A program made the position numbers and the translations under genes. A stretch of DNA of 64,000 nucleotides, taken from Platanthera guangdongensis. Its lineage: Eukaryota > Streptophyta > Magnoliopsida > Asparagales > Orchidaceae. Positions 23,096 to 36,227 of this stretch are shown here, in pieces. Every line of letters begins with the position of its first letter. Position 1 is the stretch's first letter. The stretch lies in assembly GCA_039583875.1 (NCBI GenBank), contig CM077151.1, forward strand, positions 123,923,789-123,987,788, read 5' to 3'. The notes below the pieces were generated by a model, which searched no databases, had not been told where the DNA came from, and saw only the letters and a list, made by a program, of their open reading frames with translations.

Positions 23096-25918
23096 TCACC
23101 TTAATTACTCCATTCACAACAATTTACATCAACTATTTCACCCGATCGGCTATCTTCCCTCCCCACTACTGCCATCGGCCTTGGTAAGCCACGACATGCC
23201 ATTTCTCCACATGATGTTCTGCTTTCAGATTAGTCCTACTTATTTACTATCATTTTCATAGTTCGATAAAATTGGGTCTATAATCGATTAACATGAGCAC
23301 CGTGGCCATTCTTTGTTGGTTTGCATTTCCATTTGGCTCCCAAGATCAAATGCTCTGAATTTTACACTTTCACACTCCTCTTTCAGATTACTCTTACTTC
23401 TTCACTATCCTGTTGGGGTTTCACCATTGCCAAGTTTCTGAACTTGGATGAACTCCATGTTGATCCTCCAGTGCTTAACCTATTACCTTTCTGTGATATT
23501 TCAATTATGTTATTTTGCAGTTAGCTATATTATTGTTGCAAACTCACATGTGTAATTTGCATCAACTTCCCCTCACGTACTTTATGAAATGTGACAATAT
23601 GAATAAACTTTCTATGTTAATTTAATTGGACTCATGTTTAGCCATCACTACAACAAAGAGAGGCTACAGCCGCATTTTCCAACAGCTTCTCCTCCTCGCT
23701 AGAATAAACCAAGCCTCCTCGACACAACCTCCTGGACAGAGCCTTCTCACTTCGTCGTTGCTCTTCTCTTCACGGTACCATTCTATGTTATCAGGTTTTT
23801 TGCAAAGTCATTCAGCATTCTCTATTTGCAATTTTCATCTCAGTTTTCAATTTTTTTTCAATTATGATTTGGGCATTTCAGTTATTGCGCATTTTAGTTA
23901 TTACTGAGCATTTAAGTTATTTCCCTCGGGCATTTTCGTTAGTTATTTTACTGATTTCATTACTAAGCATTGTGTTACATTGAGCTTACATTTGGGTTGC
24001 ATCCTGATAATACAGTACAGTACTTTGACTATAATGAAATCAAACATTTAAGTAGATTTCTTAAAGACAATCGTATCATTTACTATTGGTATTTGAACTT
24101 TTGACGTATGAATTAGTGCGACTGTATTATTAGCAATGAAAAGTTTTCAAAACTATATGGTTTTCTACCATATAGGCATTTTTATTTAGACTATATTGTT
24201 AAGAACTCTAACAATTTCTCCAAAAACACATGAACTCCCGAAAAAAACCTTGCCACTTTCACCTCTTTAATCGGCTTGTTGTGCCATCTTTCTGTCGCGT
24301 GCCGCGAAAGCACGCCTCCACGCTTGCAGCTTTCGTTATGTTCTACCTCACGGTAGTTACGAAGTTGTTAAGGGTTTCCAAACAGTTGTGCCATACTCGC
24401 ATACCTCACGGTCGATGTTGCCTTTCGTATGCGAGCAATTTGATGGGGTGTGCTTATTTTTTTGCCTTTGCATATGTATATCATGTTGTTCTTTGTGTCA
24501 TAGATATATACTGTACAAGCAATTTACGTATTACTTCACTCATGATATCTACTTAATATTTGTGAAGCTTCAACCTCAACAGAATCAAAAATAGAGGTGG
24601 ACAAAAAAGCAAGTAATATTTTTAGTACCTTTCAAAAGGAAAATAGCTACGAAATTTACTGTATTCATACAAATCAGGTATGCTCAAACACTATGTGCTT
24701 GCAAGTGTAGGGCAACACCTTTGAGAAACTTGGAATGCACACACATACTAATGCAATTAGTGGTTGACAACTTTTAAAAATAGGAACTACAATCTTGCAC
24801 TCACAGAATTGCGTATAGCTCATTTCACAAATGAATGCTCAATTTTGTCCCATTTTACGTTGCTGAATATATGTACTTTGTATTTCACTTGAACTAGTGA
24901 TTTATCACATGTCATGAACTGAATAGAATGGTATTAAGTATTCATTGCACACACATTTCTCCTTCTACTTCTGGGTAGGAGTCCTCGGCCATGAATGTTC
25001 CCGCACGTATGAGCACGAGTATATCAATAGTTGTGTGTTTGTGCTTCTCATAATTACGTTCGCAAGATGCCTTGCTTTTACCTATTATAATTGAACGTCG
25101 ATATGGAACTGCGCGTCCACTAGCAGTATGAAAATTGGGTGCAATTAAAATTGGCTGTAATTACCAAGTTGTCAAAATGCAAAGTTGCACAAACATTTTC
25201 GATTAATATAATTAGAATATGTGTTGATGGTTCTGCTGAAAACTAATCAACAATCTGCCATATCTATGGAACACAGCAGCTTCAACGTCACAATAACAAC
25301 TCCAGTTTCATGTTCTTCTCTCGATTTTGCCAGCTGCTTCTCGATTTCATATATCAAACTCTGATTTCAGTTTCTTATTTTACCTATGTACAGACTACAT
25401 TGTCAACATCCCTTGACATCTACAGCTCACGTGATCTTCCTTCATCCCGCTGCCAAACCTACGTAATTTCTTTATTGTTTTTCGATATATGTTAGATTTT
25501 TATGTGCTTTAGTTGACAGCTCTAATCAGCAGAGATTGTCTGGTGAGCCCTATTTATTTGAAAACAATAAACGTACTCAAAAAATAGTACTTTTATTTTT
25601 GGGCAAATATTTTGATAATCACCACATATACTTTTGAATAGTGCTCATCTACTCAACAATCAGACAGATATTAGGTGGGACCTAATCATAGTGGATTATT
25701 TTTAAATCAACATATCTGCGATAATTTCACTATAGTAATTTCCACTACAGTATTCTTTTTTGATTGTAAGCAAATTGTTATTTGATAATATGTACTATTT
25801 GTTCATTATAATCTGGACTGTTTGTAATCTATCTTGATTACAGTAATCCAAAATTGTTATATGCTTTAATGTTATGTGCTGTATTATAATATATCAGTGG
25901 TTGTGTTTAATTTTTTGT
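23096..25918. other. AT-rich non-coding stretch within the Helitron
   Basis: No supported ORF or RNA gene. Pyrimidine tracts with CAG acceptor-like sites occur around 23690-23790 near another CTTCGTCGTTGCTC word, possibly a further diverged copy of the exon-like unit at 22.7 kb. The rest is ordinary AT-rich sequence. Confidence 0.5.
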
Positions 25919-26450
25919 GTGTGCCTTCACTTTCCTCTCGGAAAGATCGGCGAACATCTCCTGTCGCGGAGATCAGACAACAACTCCTCCTGCCTGGACT
26001 TTGCTCTCGCAAAGATCGGCGATCACCTCGTGTCGACTCAGCTGACGTATTTCTCTGCTCCGCACTGCCCAGTTTCTTTTCGAGAAATTTGTTGTCTTCA
26101 TTCTACCATGCCGCACGGATTCCAGTTATGGTTTAGATTTCCATTTCATTTTCGCCATGTACGTTGGAATCTGGTTCAGTAATTAATTTTTTGTTGTATC
26201 GACAATCGCTTTAACATTGTTCTAAAAATGAGTTGTGTGTGCCTTCCTCCCCTGCCCCACTCTTCTGCAACTCGGTATTCTAAGCTATGGCATGTGTTGA
26301 GTCAACTGACAGATCTCTCTATTCCGCACCGGCCCAGTCACTTCCCAAAAAATGTTTTGCTCCTTCTACCGTGCCTCTCCACTTCCAATTATGATTGAGA
26401 TTCTCATTTCATTTTTGTCATGTACGTTGCAATCAGGTTTAGGAATTCCC
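25919..26450 (+). repeat. Diverged tandem duplication at 25919-26185 / 26237-26450
   Basis: Both units start GTGTGCCTTC. Both contain CCGCAC(T/C)G(C/G)CCAGT, TTCTACC(A/G)TGCC and TTTCATTTT(C/T)G(C/T)CATGTACGTTG-like words, and end near GGTT(C/T)AG. The offset is about 263 bp in the second half and larger in the first half because of indels. No coding function seen. Confidence 0.55.
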
Positions 26451-27284
26451 ATTTGTACTATCATCACGTGGAGCATCGTCTACCGCACCATCCTGTTTCA
26501 AGATCACTTACTTTAACTCATTACAACCTCTATATACTACAATCCCACATATCGAGCATACACTAATGCCACTCTTACTCCATTTATGTCATAATAAATC
26601 AGTATGAATTATGTTGAAGTCAGAAATAATCTATTTCACATATTTGATTTGAAATATATGTTGATGATGACGTCTCGATTAACCTTATTGTCATACAAAA
26701 AAATGATTTACAAACCATTGTGTTTCAGTCAATTTCAGCTCAAACCCTGGACTCTGCGAGCCAATTTCATTTTCTGTATTTCTTCTGCACGTGTTCACAT
26801 CGGCACCACTACTCTACATTCACAGAGAAGAAGATCCCTGAGTATATGCCAGAAGCTTCACGTCCTGCTCGATGCGCTTCGAATCGAAAATGTTCGCAGA
26901 GCAGAAAATCGCTCATGTCTACCGACCAACATGCTTCTGAACGAGTATTCAATCGCTCTTAACAAAGAGCGAGGCGAGCGCGTATGATAAAAGCCCAACA
27001 AGCACACAAAAGAGAGAGAAGCATGTTGCTGCTCAAAGATGACGACAGTTCTTACCCCGTCAAGATGCCATATTGCCCCAGCAGGAGTCTATGTTCCACT
27101 TCACTACAACAACCCTAACGCAAACAACTACACCTGCACCGACTTTGCACACCCACGCTGAACATGTCAACATGAGTTGGGGTAACAACCACCTTTTGTT
27201 TATCGACATTAGCATATGATTACATATACTTTTCCATGATGTAACACCGACATGATTCTCTATTTCAAAGTTACAAATGCATAT
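26451..27284. other. AT-rich Helitron interior, no gene seen
   Basis: Contains a short low-confidence ORF at 26604-26987 without recognisable domain. Nothing else supported. Confidence 0.4.
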
Positions 27285-28925
27285 AATGTTGTTTCTACAT
27301 ACCCCAGACTAACCACTGAAAAAAACATATCCGCAATATTACCGCAGAAATACAGTTACAATACCTCATTTACTGTAAACATTACGTTTATGTCTATAGT
27401 GATGATTCATCCAATGAATTTTCAAAGTAATGCGCTCTTACGTTACTTACTAGATATATATAAATTGAGGTTGTACTAAACTCTGTCCGCCGCACCAACA
27501 TGGACATAACAGAAGCACATCGTAATGCTCAACGAGCTGCTAATCGACAACGTTCACGAACCAGGAGATCCAAGATGATAGAAGAGTAACGTGAAGAAGA
27601 ACGTACTTCTAATTGAGGCCGTCACAGATCTCGGTGGTTGCAATTGACTGAAGTACAACTGGAACATCAACGTGCCATTTGGCGTACTGCCGCTCGAAAC
27701 CGTGCTCAAAGACGGCAACATCTCTCTGAAATGAAGACTGCTGAACTGCGACATGAAAACAGCCATGCACACTCAACTCCTACACCCCCATATGACTTCA
27801 TTATGCATAGATCAGCACCCAACATGCAGCCTGTGCAAACTACTTCTTCCTCACATGTACAATGTATGCCCATAGTAACATATGCTGCACGTGCCGTTGT
27901 CCACCGATGCATGTTAACAAACGTGTCATTGTCATCCACTCAGTGTATGCAAGGGCTTCATACTGATGATTCATCATCTCCACGACAGTTGGGTCCCTTG
28001 CTATTAGGCAATTGTACTTCGATCGAAAAACTTTTCCAGTGTCCATCTCAAACTCTTCGTCAGCCATGACGCGCAACAAGGACCTCCTTTCGACAAGCAC
28101 CGAACTCAAGTACAATAGTGATGTCCCACCAGAGATGCAGGACATCGTTAGTTATAATCCCAAAAGTCTCTTAAAAAATAAACGCAATCTCACAGTTCGA
28201 GTAATGTACACATTTGCACTCAAGTTTCTATGTTTGTATATACCCCAGCCTCGCCAATGAAAAAAACGTATGCGCAGTATTACCACAAAAATACACTTAC
28301 AATACTTCATTTACTGTAAACATTATGTTTATGTCTACACTGACGACTAATTCGATGAATTTTCGAAGTAATGTGCTCTTACATTACTTACTAGATATAT
28401 ATCAATTCAGGTTGTACTAAATTCTCTCCTCCGCACCAACATGGACACAGCAGAAGCACATCGTAATGCTCTACGAGCTGCTAATCGACAACGTTCACGA
28501 ACCAGGAGAGCCAAGATGACAGAAGAGCAACGCAAACAAGAACGCGCTTCTAATCGAGCCCGTCGCAGATCTCGTTGGTTGCAATTGGATGAAGTACAAT
28601 AAGAACATCAACGAGCAATTTGGCGTACTGCTGCTCGAAACCGTGCTCAACGACAACATCTCTCTGAAATGCACAATGCTGAACTGCCACATGAAAATAT
28701 CCATGAACGCTCAACTGCAACACCCCCATGTGACTTCATTACGCCTACATTAGCACCCAAAAAACACCCTGTGCAAACTACTACTTCACCACCGCAACAA
28801 TGTATGCCCACAGTAACATATGCTCAATGTGGTGTTGTCCACCGATACATGTTAACAAACATGTCGTCGTCATCCACTCAGTCTATGCAAACGCTTCACA
28901 CTGAAGAATCATCATCTTCCCATAG
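27285..28925 (+). repeat. Tandem duplication of the Helitron N-terminal exon, offset 941 bp
   Basis: About 700 bp at 27285-27985 is repeated at 28226-28925. The offset is 941 bp at three checked anchors (ACCCCAG 27301/28242, TAGATATA 27451/28392, ATGGACA 27500/28441) and 938 bp near the end (ATGTTAAC 27911/28849). Both units include an upstream AT-rich piece, an ATG and the same Arg-rich coding stretch. Copies are diverged by many substitutions, so the duplication is old. Confidence 0.88.
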
Positions 28926-29094
28926 ATCTGTTATACCAATATGTGAGAATAACCTCCCGCATAGCTCTACACAGCCACCAACTGTACCTCAAATCTTGGT
29001 GCAACAACCACTACAACATTTATTACAACATATGTACTTTATAACTACAATACAAAGTAAATACTCTTTAAATATCATCAATTTAATATGTTAA
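27500..29094 (+). pseudogene. Helitron N-terminal Arg-rich segment, two decayed copies
   Basis: Two ATGs (27500 and 28441) each open a basic repeat-like peptide with AHRNA, RAANRQRSRTRR and RTAARNRAQR motifs, followed by a Thr/Pro-rich stretch. Each copy has its own stop codons. The first has TAA and TGA near 27587-27615. The second has TAA near 28600. The basic Arg-rich composition resembles N-terminal extensions of plant Helitron Rep-helicase proteins, but I rely on position just upstream of the Rep region for the assignment. Having two copies is unusual. Confidence 0.5.
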
Positions 29095-29131
29095 CACATT
29101 CGTCATATTTCATTTACGTAGAAATTACTGC

Positions 29132-30545
29132 ATCCCATGCGCATCAAATGAACAATGAAAGTGATTCCACCTCTGATGATAGTAGTACTGCTACAACTCA
29201 TTGTCCAAGAAACCATAATAGTGCCCGCATTTTGAATCTACCTCAACATATTATTTACTTACAGTTGCGACTCCCAGAAGTCTGTGTTTACTGTCGTGCT
29301 AAGTTGTTTGATGGTGAAACAACAACAATGTGCTGCAATAACGGGAGAGTCCGCATACCAACTCCATCGTTCCCAAATGAGCTCTACAATTTATTCATCA
29401 GCGATTCTATACAGAGCCGTCATTTCAGAAGATATATTCGTTCGTACAATCAAGTTTCACTTTCACGTCTATGGGTGTTAAATTAGACAGAACTTTGGTT
29501 GTTGATCAGCATGTTGTCTACACTTTATGAGCTCATGGAGCAATATATCATCAAATTGGCTCTCTTCTTCCTTCTCCTAATACAAGGCCTAAATATTTAC
29601 AACTACACATATATGATACAGAGCATGAAATAGATCATCGTTTATAAGAGAACTCAGAATTAGATCGTTCATTACTGCAAAGGATCAAATTAATTTTGGA
29701 TACATATAATCCATTTGTATTGATGTTTCGATGACTATTTGAGCGCCAAGACATTATCAACTACAGATTAGTTATTAAATAAATACCAACACGTGAACAA
29801 CAATATATACTACCAACCGCCTCACAGGTTGTTGCTATAATTGTTGGAGCTGAAGTCTATCTTGATTCAAACAAACGCAATATAGTTGTTGAGATAATTG
29901 AAGGCCATGTAATTACCGTGCAAGAATATACTGGTTTCTACGATCCACTTCAATACCCGCCGCTTCTCCCATATGGGACATATGGTTGGATAGTTGAATA
30001 TAAAGGATTAAACAATCTACGTGTTAGCTGTTGCGACTACTACTCTTACGTACTCCAGGTATACAATCTAATTTTTAGTTACTATGTTACTTACAATTCT
30101 ACATCAAATATATTTATGTTTAAATTCATATCACTATAATACCGTGGTCCAACTTTATCATTACCATTACACGGATGTCGGCTACTACAACAATATGTTG
30201 TTGACAACTACATTAAAATAGAAACTCAAAAATTATGTTGGATTAAAAGAAATCAAAATTCTCTTCATGCTGAACTGTATTGTGTGTTACAAGATTGCAT
30301 CAATGCTGGAGAAAGTAGTGGAGGTATTATAAACTTTTCATTACAATATAAAATAACATTACTCTCTATATTCACCGTTATACTGATGTATAATATGTTA
30401 TTGTGGTTCAACAAATATTGGTCGTCGCATGATTTTACAATCATCCTTTGTTGGAAGCGCGTGCGACATGTACCAGTGTTATCAAGATGCAATGGCTGTT
30501 GTTCAGCATTATGGTAGACCAGATATATTCTTAACAATGACATGC
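29132..30545 (+). pseudogene. Helitron Rep-helicase N-terminal region with intron-like gaps
   Basis: Decayed reading frames give the Cys motif and following helix typical of plant Helitron proteins (VCVYCRAKLF, then MCCNNGRVRIP, then SRHFRRYIRSYN; about 29280-29460). Next come a segment with DTEHEIDHRL, YNPFVLMFR and a YDPLQYPPLLPYG-like motif (about 29930-29985). A GT donor-like site follows YSYVLQ at about 30059. Coding resumes near 30155 with GCRLLQQYVVDNYIKIE and is interrupted again at about 30320-30430. The second gap resumes at GRRMILQSSFVG (about 30421). Several stops are present. Family knowledge: this region precedes the rolling-circle Rep domain. Confidence 0.75.
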
Positions 30546-31616
30546 AATTAATCATGGCCAGAAATTATAGATTTGCTCTATTCTAGACAAACCCCTCAAG
30601 ATTGTCCTGATATAGTTGCTCGAATATTCAATGCTAAATACATAAAATTAAAGCATGATCTTTTTCATAGAGATATTTTGGGAAAGACAATTAGTCATAT
30701 GCATGCAATTGAGTTCCAAAAAAGTGGTTTGCCCCATGTTCATATGTTGATTATTTTTTATGCACGCGACAATATGAATACTCTAGATGACTACGACCAC
30801 ATTGTTCGCGCTGAGCTGCCTCATGTTGAACATGAGCCCGAACTGTACAATGTTGTTGTATGACATATGATTCATGGTCCATGTGCACATGTAAATCCTC
30901 GCGCACCATGCATGAACCATGGTAGTTTCAAAAAGGGTTACCCAAACTGTTTTGCTGAACATACAATGCAAGGAGCTGACTCATACCCTATCTATCGCCG
31001 AAGAAATAATGGATGATCATTTAGTCTGTGACGTACTGCAAATTTAAATATTAACAATCAATGGGTTGTGCCATATAATCCATATCTGCTGTTAAAATAT
31101 GATTGTCATATAAATGTTGAAATTTGTAGTAGTATTAAGAGTATTAAATACTTATACAAGTACATTCACAAAGGTCCTTACTGTGTTGAATTCCAAATCC
31201 ACGATACTGTGGATCGAAATGAGATATCTCAATATGTAAACGGTCGATGGATATATCCGCAGGAAGCATTTTGGAAAATATTCAAATTCAATATATATCA
31301 AACATACCCTTCGGTAATTCGTTTACAAATACATCTGCCAAACAAACATCAGGTTCAGTTCTACAGTACTGATGTACTTAATATCATTCTTGCAAATGAG
31401 CGAAACTCCCGTACAATGTTGACAGAATTTTTCAGTATTAATGACAATAACCAAGAGCAATGTGGGTTTTTTACACTGAATTTCCAAAACACTACACATG
31501 GAATTCGAGTTCAAGAACTTGGCATAAACGAAGGCGCCATCCATCAAAGGTTATTGCTCGAATGTACTCAGTACATCCTTCAGAAGGAGAAAGATTTTAC
31601 TTGCGCATGCTTTTAA
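30546..31616 (+). pseudogene. Helitron Rep domain (HUH and YxxxY kept)
   Basis: Helitron_like_N domain. ORF 30573-30863 carries EFQKSGLPHVHMLI, in which HVH is the HUH metal-binding motif of rolling-circle nucleases. After stops and a short gap, the frame 31068-31616 carries IKYLYKYIHKGP, containing the two-tyrosine YxxxY catalytic motif, then NGRWIYPQEAFWKIFKFN, typical of plant Helitron Rep. These enzymes nick and religate single strands during rolling-circle transposition. The key residues are present, but at least three stop codons or frameshifts break the domain. Confidence 0.85.
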
Positions 31617-33530
31617 ACCATATTCGAGCACCAAGATCTTTTGAACATTTGATGATAGTTGGTACTGTTACCCATCAAACATTTAAGTCAGTTGCTGAAC
31701 ATTATGGTCTATTAGAACGAGACAACAGTCTACATAACTGTATACACGATGCTAGAGAATTTCAGATGCCCGTAGCATTGCATACTTTATTTAAAATAAA
31801 TTTTTTATTTTGCAATCCTATAGATGTTAGAGAGCTCTGGAATGCTAATTACACAGCAAAGATAGAAGATTATGTTACATCGTCATCTGCCAACGATGTA
31901 TATGTCCTCAATAAGCTCCTCTGTGAAATCGACAACATTCTTCAGCAACACGGCAAATGCATTACAAAATTTGATATCCCTAAAATGTCTTCAAACTTTC
32001 AAAATATTACAGACTCCTCCATCTTAATTGCGGATGAACTATCAATGCCTGTTTCAAATATAGATCTTATTTCTATTTTATCATTAAATCAACGTCAAGC
32101 CTATATCTTCCATATTATTCTGAAAGTGTTGTACAAGACATCGGCGGTATTTTCTTCATTGACAGACATGCTGGCACTGGAAAAACCATTTTATACAAAG
32201 CCATTCTTGCCCACCTATGCCAAGATGGTCATATGGTACTTGCCACTGCATCATCATGAATTGCAGCAACTCTTCTTCCAGGAGGAAATATAGCACATCT
32301 GAGATTCAAGATTCCTATTCCTATTGAAATAGGGTCATACTGCAAATTTGGCAAAACATCAGATATGCAACAACTCTTAGTACACTTTTCTGCTATTCTG
32401 TGGGATGAGGCACCTATGTCGCACAAATATATTTTCGAAGCTGTTGACCGATCATTACGAGATGTTCTGAACACAGACCTACCTTTTGTAATAAAGTCGT
32501 AATCATGGGATGCGATTTTCGGCAGATTTCACCAGTTGTGATTAATGTAACAGTGTCACAAATTATTAATGTCAGTATTGTTACATCGCCATTATGGTTA
32601 ACTATCAAACTACTATCACTGACAAAAAATATGCGCGCACTCAATGATCAGCATTTCTCAGAGTTTCTTCTTCGTATTGTAAATGTTAATGAATCCACAT
32701 ATGCTGATGATATGATACGCATTCCTAATTCAATGATTATTCCCTGGGATGGCGAACATTCAATCAGTATACTTATCAACATCATATTCTCTAATATTAC
32801 GTGTAATATTAATAACTATGATTACTGGGAGAATAGGGCGCTACTGAGTCCGTTAAATGAAGATGTTGCTCATTTAAATGAGAAATGTCTGAATGTTTTC
32901 CCTGGTGATGAGATAACATACTACTCTTTTGATTCCATTGATGATGACAAATACAATTTGTACCCGCAAGAATTTCTAAATAGCATCTCAACGAGTAATC
33001 TTCCGCCCCACAAACTATCTTTAAAGAGAGGTGCCCCTATTATGCTTCTGTAGAATTTAAACCCACGTATTGGTCTTTGCAACGGTTCACGCCTCATATA
33101 CCGACAATTTTCAAGAAATGTTATTGAAGTAGAAATTCTTACGGGTCAACATAAAGGCAAGCCAGTGTTCCTGCCACGCATACCTCTAAAAAGTACTGGA
33201 TATCAACATATGCCTTTTGAACTCACTAGAAAACAATTTCCAGTTCAATTAAGCTTTGCACTGACCATAAACAAATCTCAAGGACAAACAATCAAGCATG
33301 TTGACCTTTATCTACCCTCTCCTGTTTTCACTTACGGTCAACTCTACGTTGCTCTATCCAGAGGAATTACTACTGCAAACACAAAGGTATTAGTGAAAGA
33401 TAGTGTTGTACCTGGACATGCTGGCACATACACAAAAAATATTGTCGACAAAGAGATACTATCAAAAGTGAACATACATGTGCATTATATTTTTTGTATT
33501 TATTTTCAAATTTCACATAGACTGAAATGA
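31617..33530 (+). pseudogene. Helitron PIF1-like helicase domain, broken
   Basis: Continuation of the Rep-helicase. Motifs read across frames include LLNHIRAPRSFEHL (31.6 kb), a Walker A HAGTGKT (about 32170), a Walker B ILWDEAPM (about 32395) and GCDFRQISPV (about 32510), usually GGDFRQ in the family. Downstream are IIPWDGEH-like, LKRGAPIMLL and the C-terminal ALTINKSQGQTIKHVDLY followed by YVALSRG (about 33260-33365). PIF1-family 5'-3' helicases unwind the donor strand in Helitron transposition. Stop codons and frame changes lie near 32260-32290, 32500 and 33050. The final stop is at 33530. Confidence 0.88.
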
Positions 33531-35132
33531 TATTAGAAAGGTTTAATTTTTGCTTACTTTTATATTACCTGCCCAGCCCGCTCATCCATGATCGTCAGTA
33601 TCTACATCAGGAAAACTTTATTTTTGTATTCTTCCAGGTACATTTGAAAAACACAGACTACATAATATCAGCCTCTATGCATTTCTTCTGTACTATAATT
33701 GCTGTTAACATTGTCAGAATAAAAAACCCTTTTCATATGAAAAATGTCTCATAATACTTACTACATGTGAAAGTACGTAATATTTTATTGACTACGAAAC
33801 ATCCACCTATGCTCAATTTATTTTTGGAGACAAACCTTATATTGTTTTATTAGGGAGCTTTCGGGATTTAAAACTCCTACCTCCAATACTCTGTAAACCC
33901 TACCACAAATAAACATTTTTTTATATGATTGTTCTGTCAAATTCTCAACACTCAATATTTTAAATATTTGTTCTTTTTGCATTGCAATATACATTTTTGC
34001 ACTAAAATAGCACAGTAGATGTTTACTCATAAGACAAAAGTAATACATTACAGATTAAAAACTTCAGCAATTAAACATACCAAAGGTAGTAGGACTCTAA
34101 GTGTCGAGATCAACTATGAACTTTGTGTTCTTTTGTAGTATGACCAAGAGAAAACCTATCAATGCTATTTCCTCCGACAAACAGCACATTTGACAACTAT
34201 TATGCACAACAAAATGAATACTCCTGCTTAAATAATCATCAGCTAAGAAAGAACATTAACAAAATTACATCAACATATTTGACAATTAATGTGATAAAGG
34301 AATGCAAAAAAAAACTAATACAATGCAATTGAAAAAAAGAAGACTTCAAATCTCTAATAAAACTGATTGGTAATATTGTTTTGAAGAAAGTAATGTTTGA
34401 TTCATTTACTTATTTAGGACTTGCAGAAATGTGAAAACTAAATTTCAAAAAGAAATAAATTTCATCTGCCTAATTTAAAATATATTTTTGCTTAAGCTCG
34501 CAAGAGACAATTACTGCCTCTCCATCTTTTGAGATTACAAAATCCTCTCATTTAAGTTTGCATTTCATAGCATGAATGCACAACAATACCCTTGAGGCCT
34601 CCAATCCAACCGTATTTTTCGACATGTTATGAAATATAAGCATGCATACATATTCTTTTTTTCAAGCAATAGAGGGTTTTATGCTTAGGTGATGAAGTAG
34701 TCGCATTCAAATGGCAATCCCTGCCAACAAACATTATATCGAATGTCGGTAATATGTCGTTTTTATTTTTTGTAATATTGGATGGTTGAATTTGACGACA
34801 TGTCAAAAATATTTTAACGTATCAGATTTGTATTGATTATACATAAAAAAATTATTTTTTTTTCACTGAATATAATTATATGTTCCAATAGTATAAAATA
34901 GTAACATAGGAAGTAAAGAAATAACGAGTCCTCTTACTGATATTGCTTCTACAAGAAAATGCGCTGAAGATTCTACTTTAGTATGCATCGTGCTCTTAGA
35001 TGAAAAATTATCAACCAAAAACTTCTCACGTTCATCTAGTTGTCATGGGATAACCATAGGCCTAACTCTAATGACAGCAATGCTCAATATGTTTGATGAA
35101 ATCACCATAAATACCTATGGTCAATATTAGTC
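33531..35132. other. AT-rich DNA right of the Helitron coding region
   Basis: Probably the Helitron 3' untranslated part and old flanking DNA. I searched for a GC-rich hairpin followed by CTRR and T and found none I can defend. No ORF of significance. Confidence 0.45.
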
Positions 35133-35137
35133 GAACT

Positions 35138-36227
35138 TGTTGATGCGTGAAAACGACACCGCCTAGTTAACACAGAGGGAGTGTTCGATCTCACAAGCTA
35201 GGAGAGTAATAGGATGAAGTCTGCGGGGGAAGAGGAAGCTTTTGAGTGCTCGAGAGTGGAGCAAGCGCTTGTCAAAGGGGTTGCCGGGATAGAGGAGAGG
35301 TTTGCTGAGAGCAGCGGAGGAGGTTGATACGGAGATGTCGAGCAGACGGTTACTTGGACGGTTGTGCTTGTAGTTTAGGCCGAGGGAGCTGATGAGAAGA
35401 GAGAGAGAGGGCCACTAGCAGCGGCAACAACAGACATTGCACGCCGCGGATTAAATGTCACTTTTGCGACGGGCTTTCCATTGATTAATAGCAAGAGTTA
35501 TAGCTTAGTAATACTACTTTACAAGAAAACAATAAAGGTGTATGAGGAGGAAGCTGGCGGCTAATGAAGAAGTGCCAGAAGAGACTCCGCGGACGGAAGA
35601 GCCAGGTCGGCAGGCCGCACGACTAAGGGAAGAGGTGAGGCCGCGCGGTCTGGCAATTGAAGCCGACAGGCCACGTGCGGTTACAAAAAGAAGGAAGGCG
35701 GACTCGAAAATGTAGTCCGCAGGAGGTGATCACTTGAGCTTGCTGTGAGCTGTCTTCCAGCGTGAGCACCTTGGCGATGATGAGACCTCTGGGGTGTCTC
35801 CACCTCTGACCTCCATGAGAGGTCTGGGGGTCTATTTATAGGACAGAGGAGGTAACGGCTTGCGGTGAAGTTACCCCCGGTGAGGCCGTAACTTGAGCAA
35901 GAATAGGAAGGAGTTTGCCGAGTCCGCAACAGGCCACGCGAACTCGGGCTTGCTTCTGGAGCTGGTGCTGTTGATGGCGAACTGGGTGACCAAGTGGCTG
36001 ACTACAAGGAGAGTCTGCAGAGTCCACCACTACTGAGCTGATCAAGCCCGCAATGAGAAAGTGCGGGATGAAGGAGTTCGCGCCAAGGTTGCACAGGATG
36101 ATGGATTACCTACCCGCTGCTGGGAAGCGGGAACTGGATGCTATGCGGTGGACTGCGAGGGGAATCTACGGAGTCCCCCACTACTGAACTGAGTACGCGC
36201 TAACGGTGCGAGCTGAGGGGTGCCCGC
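35138..36227 (-). repeat. E7 3' LTR, left piece (Tat-like gypsy, inferred)
   Basis: LTR-like DNA starting TGTTGATGCG, with TATTTATA at 35833-35840 (TATAAATA on minus), about 695 bp from its left end. It ends at the E5 insertion. From about 35990 it contains an imperfect tandem repeat (GTCTGCAGAGTCCACCACTA and GGAGTCCCCCACTACTGAAC) that resumes right of E5. No PBS lies outside the left end, so this is a 3' or solo LTR. Together with 46284-47090 the LTR would be about 1.9 kb. Boundaries are proposals. Confidence 0.5.

Larger units (their letters stand above)
11301..33530 (+). mobile_element. Probable autonomous Helitron remnant, interrupted by E3
   Basis: The coding evidence (Rep HUH/Y2 and PIF1-like helicase motifs at 29.1-33.5 kb) is strong. 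The extent is less certain. A candidate 5' terminus TCTATACTTAATAAG begins at 11301, preceded by A, as expected for insertion between A and T. The sequence then runs to 11472, is interrupted by E3 (11473-22387), and resumes at 22393. I could not find a convincing 3' hairpin plus CTRR end, so 33530 marks the last coding trace rather than the true terminus. If the 5' end is wrong, the element still covers at least 27.3-33.5 kb. Confidence 0.55.

Noticed and set aside
24230..24594. Short ORFs in the Helitron 5' region as host genes
   Set aside because: No recognisable domain, AT-rich context, overlapping frames.
33531..35132. Search for the Helitron 3' hairpin and CTRR end
   Set aside because: Several CTAA/CTAG words occur in AT-rich DNA but none with a convincing stem just upstream, so no end is called.
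35138..36227. Treating the 35-kb LTR-like DNA as another copy of the E2 LTR
   Set aside because: Similar style and TATA position, but the ends and the repeats differ and I could not align them by eye.
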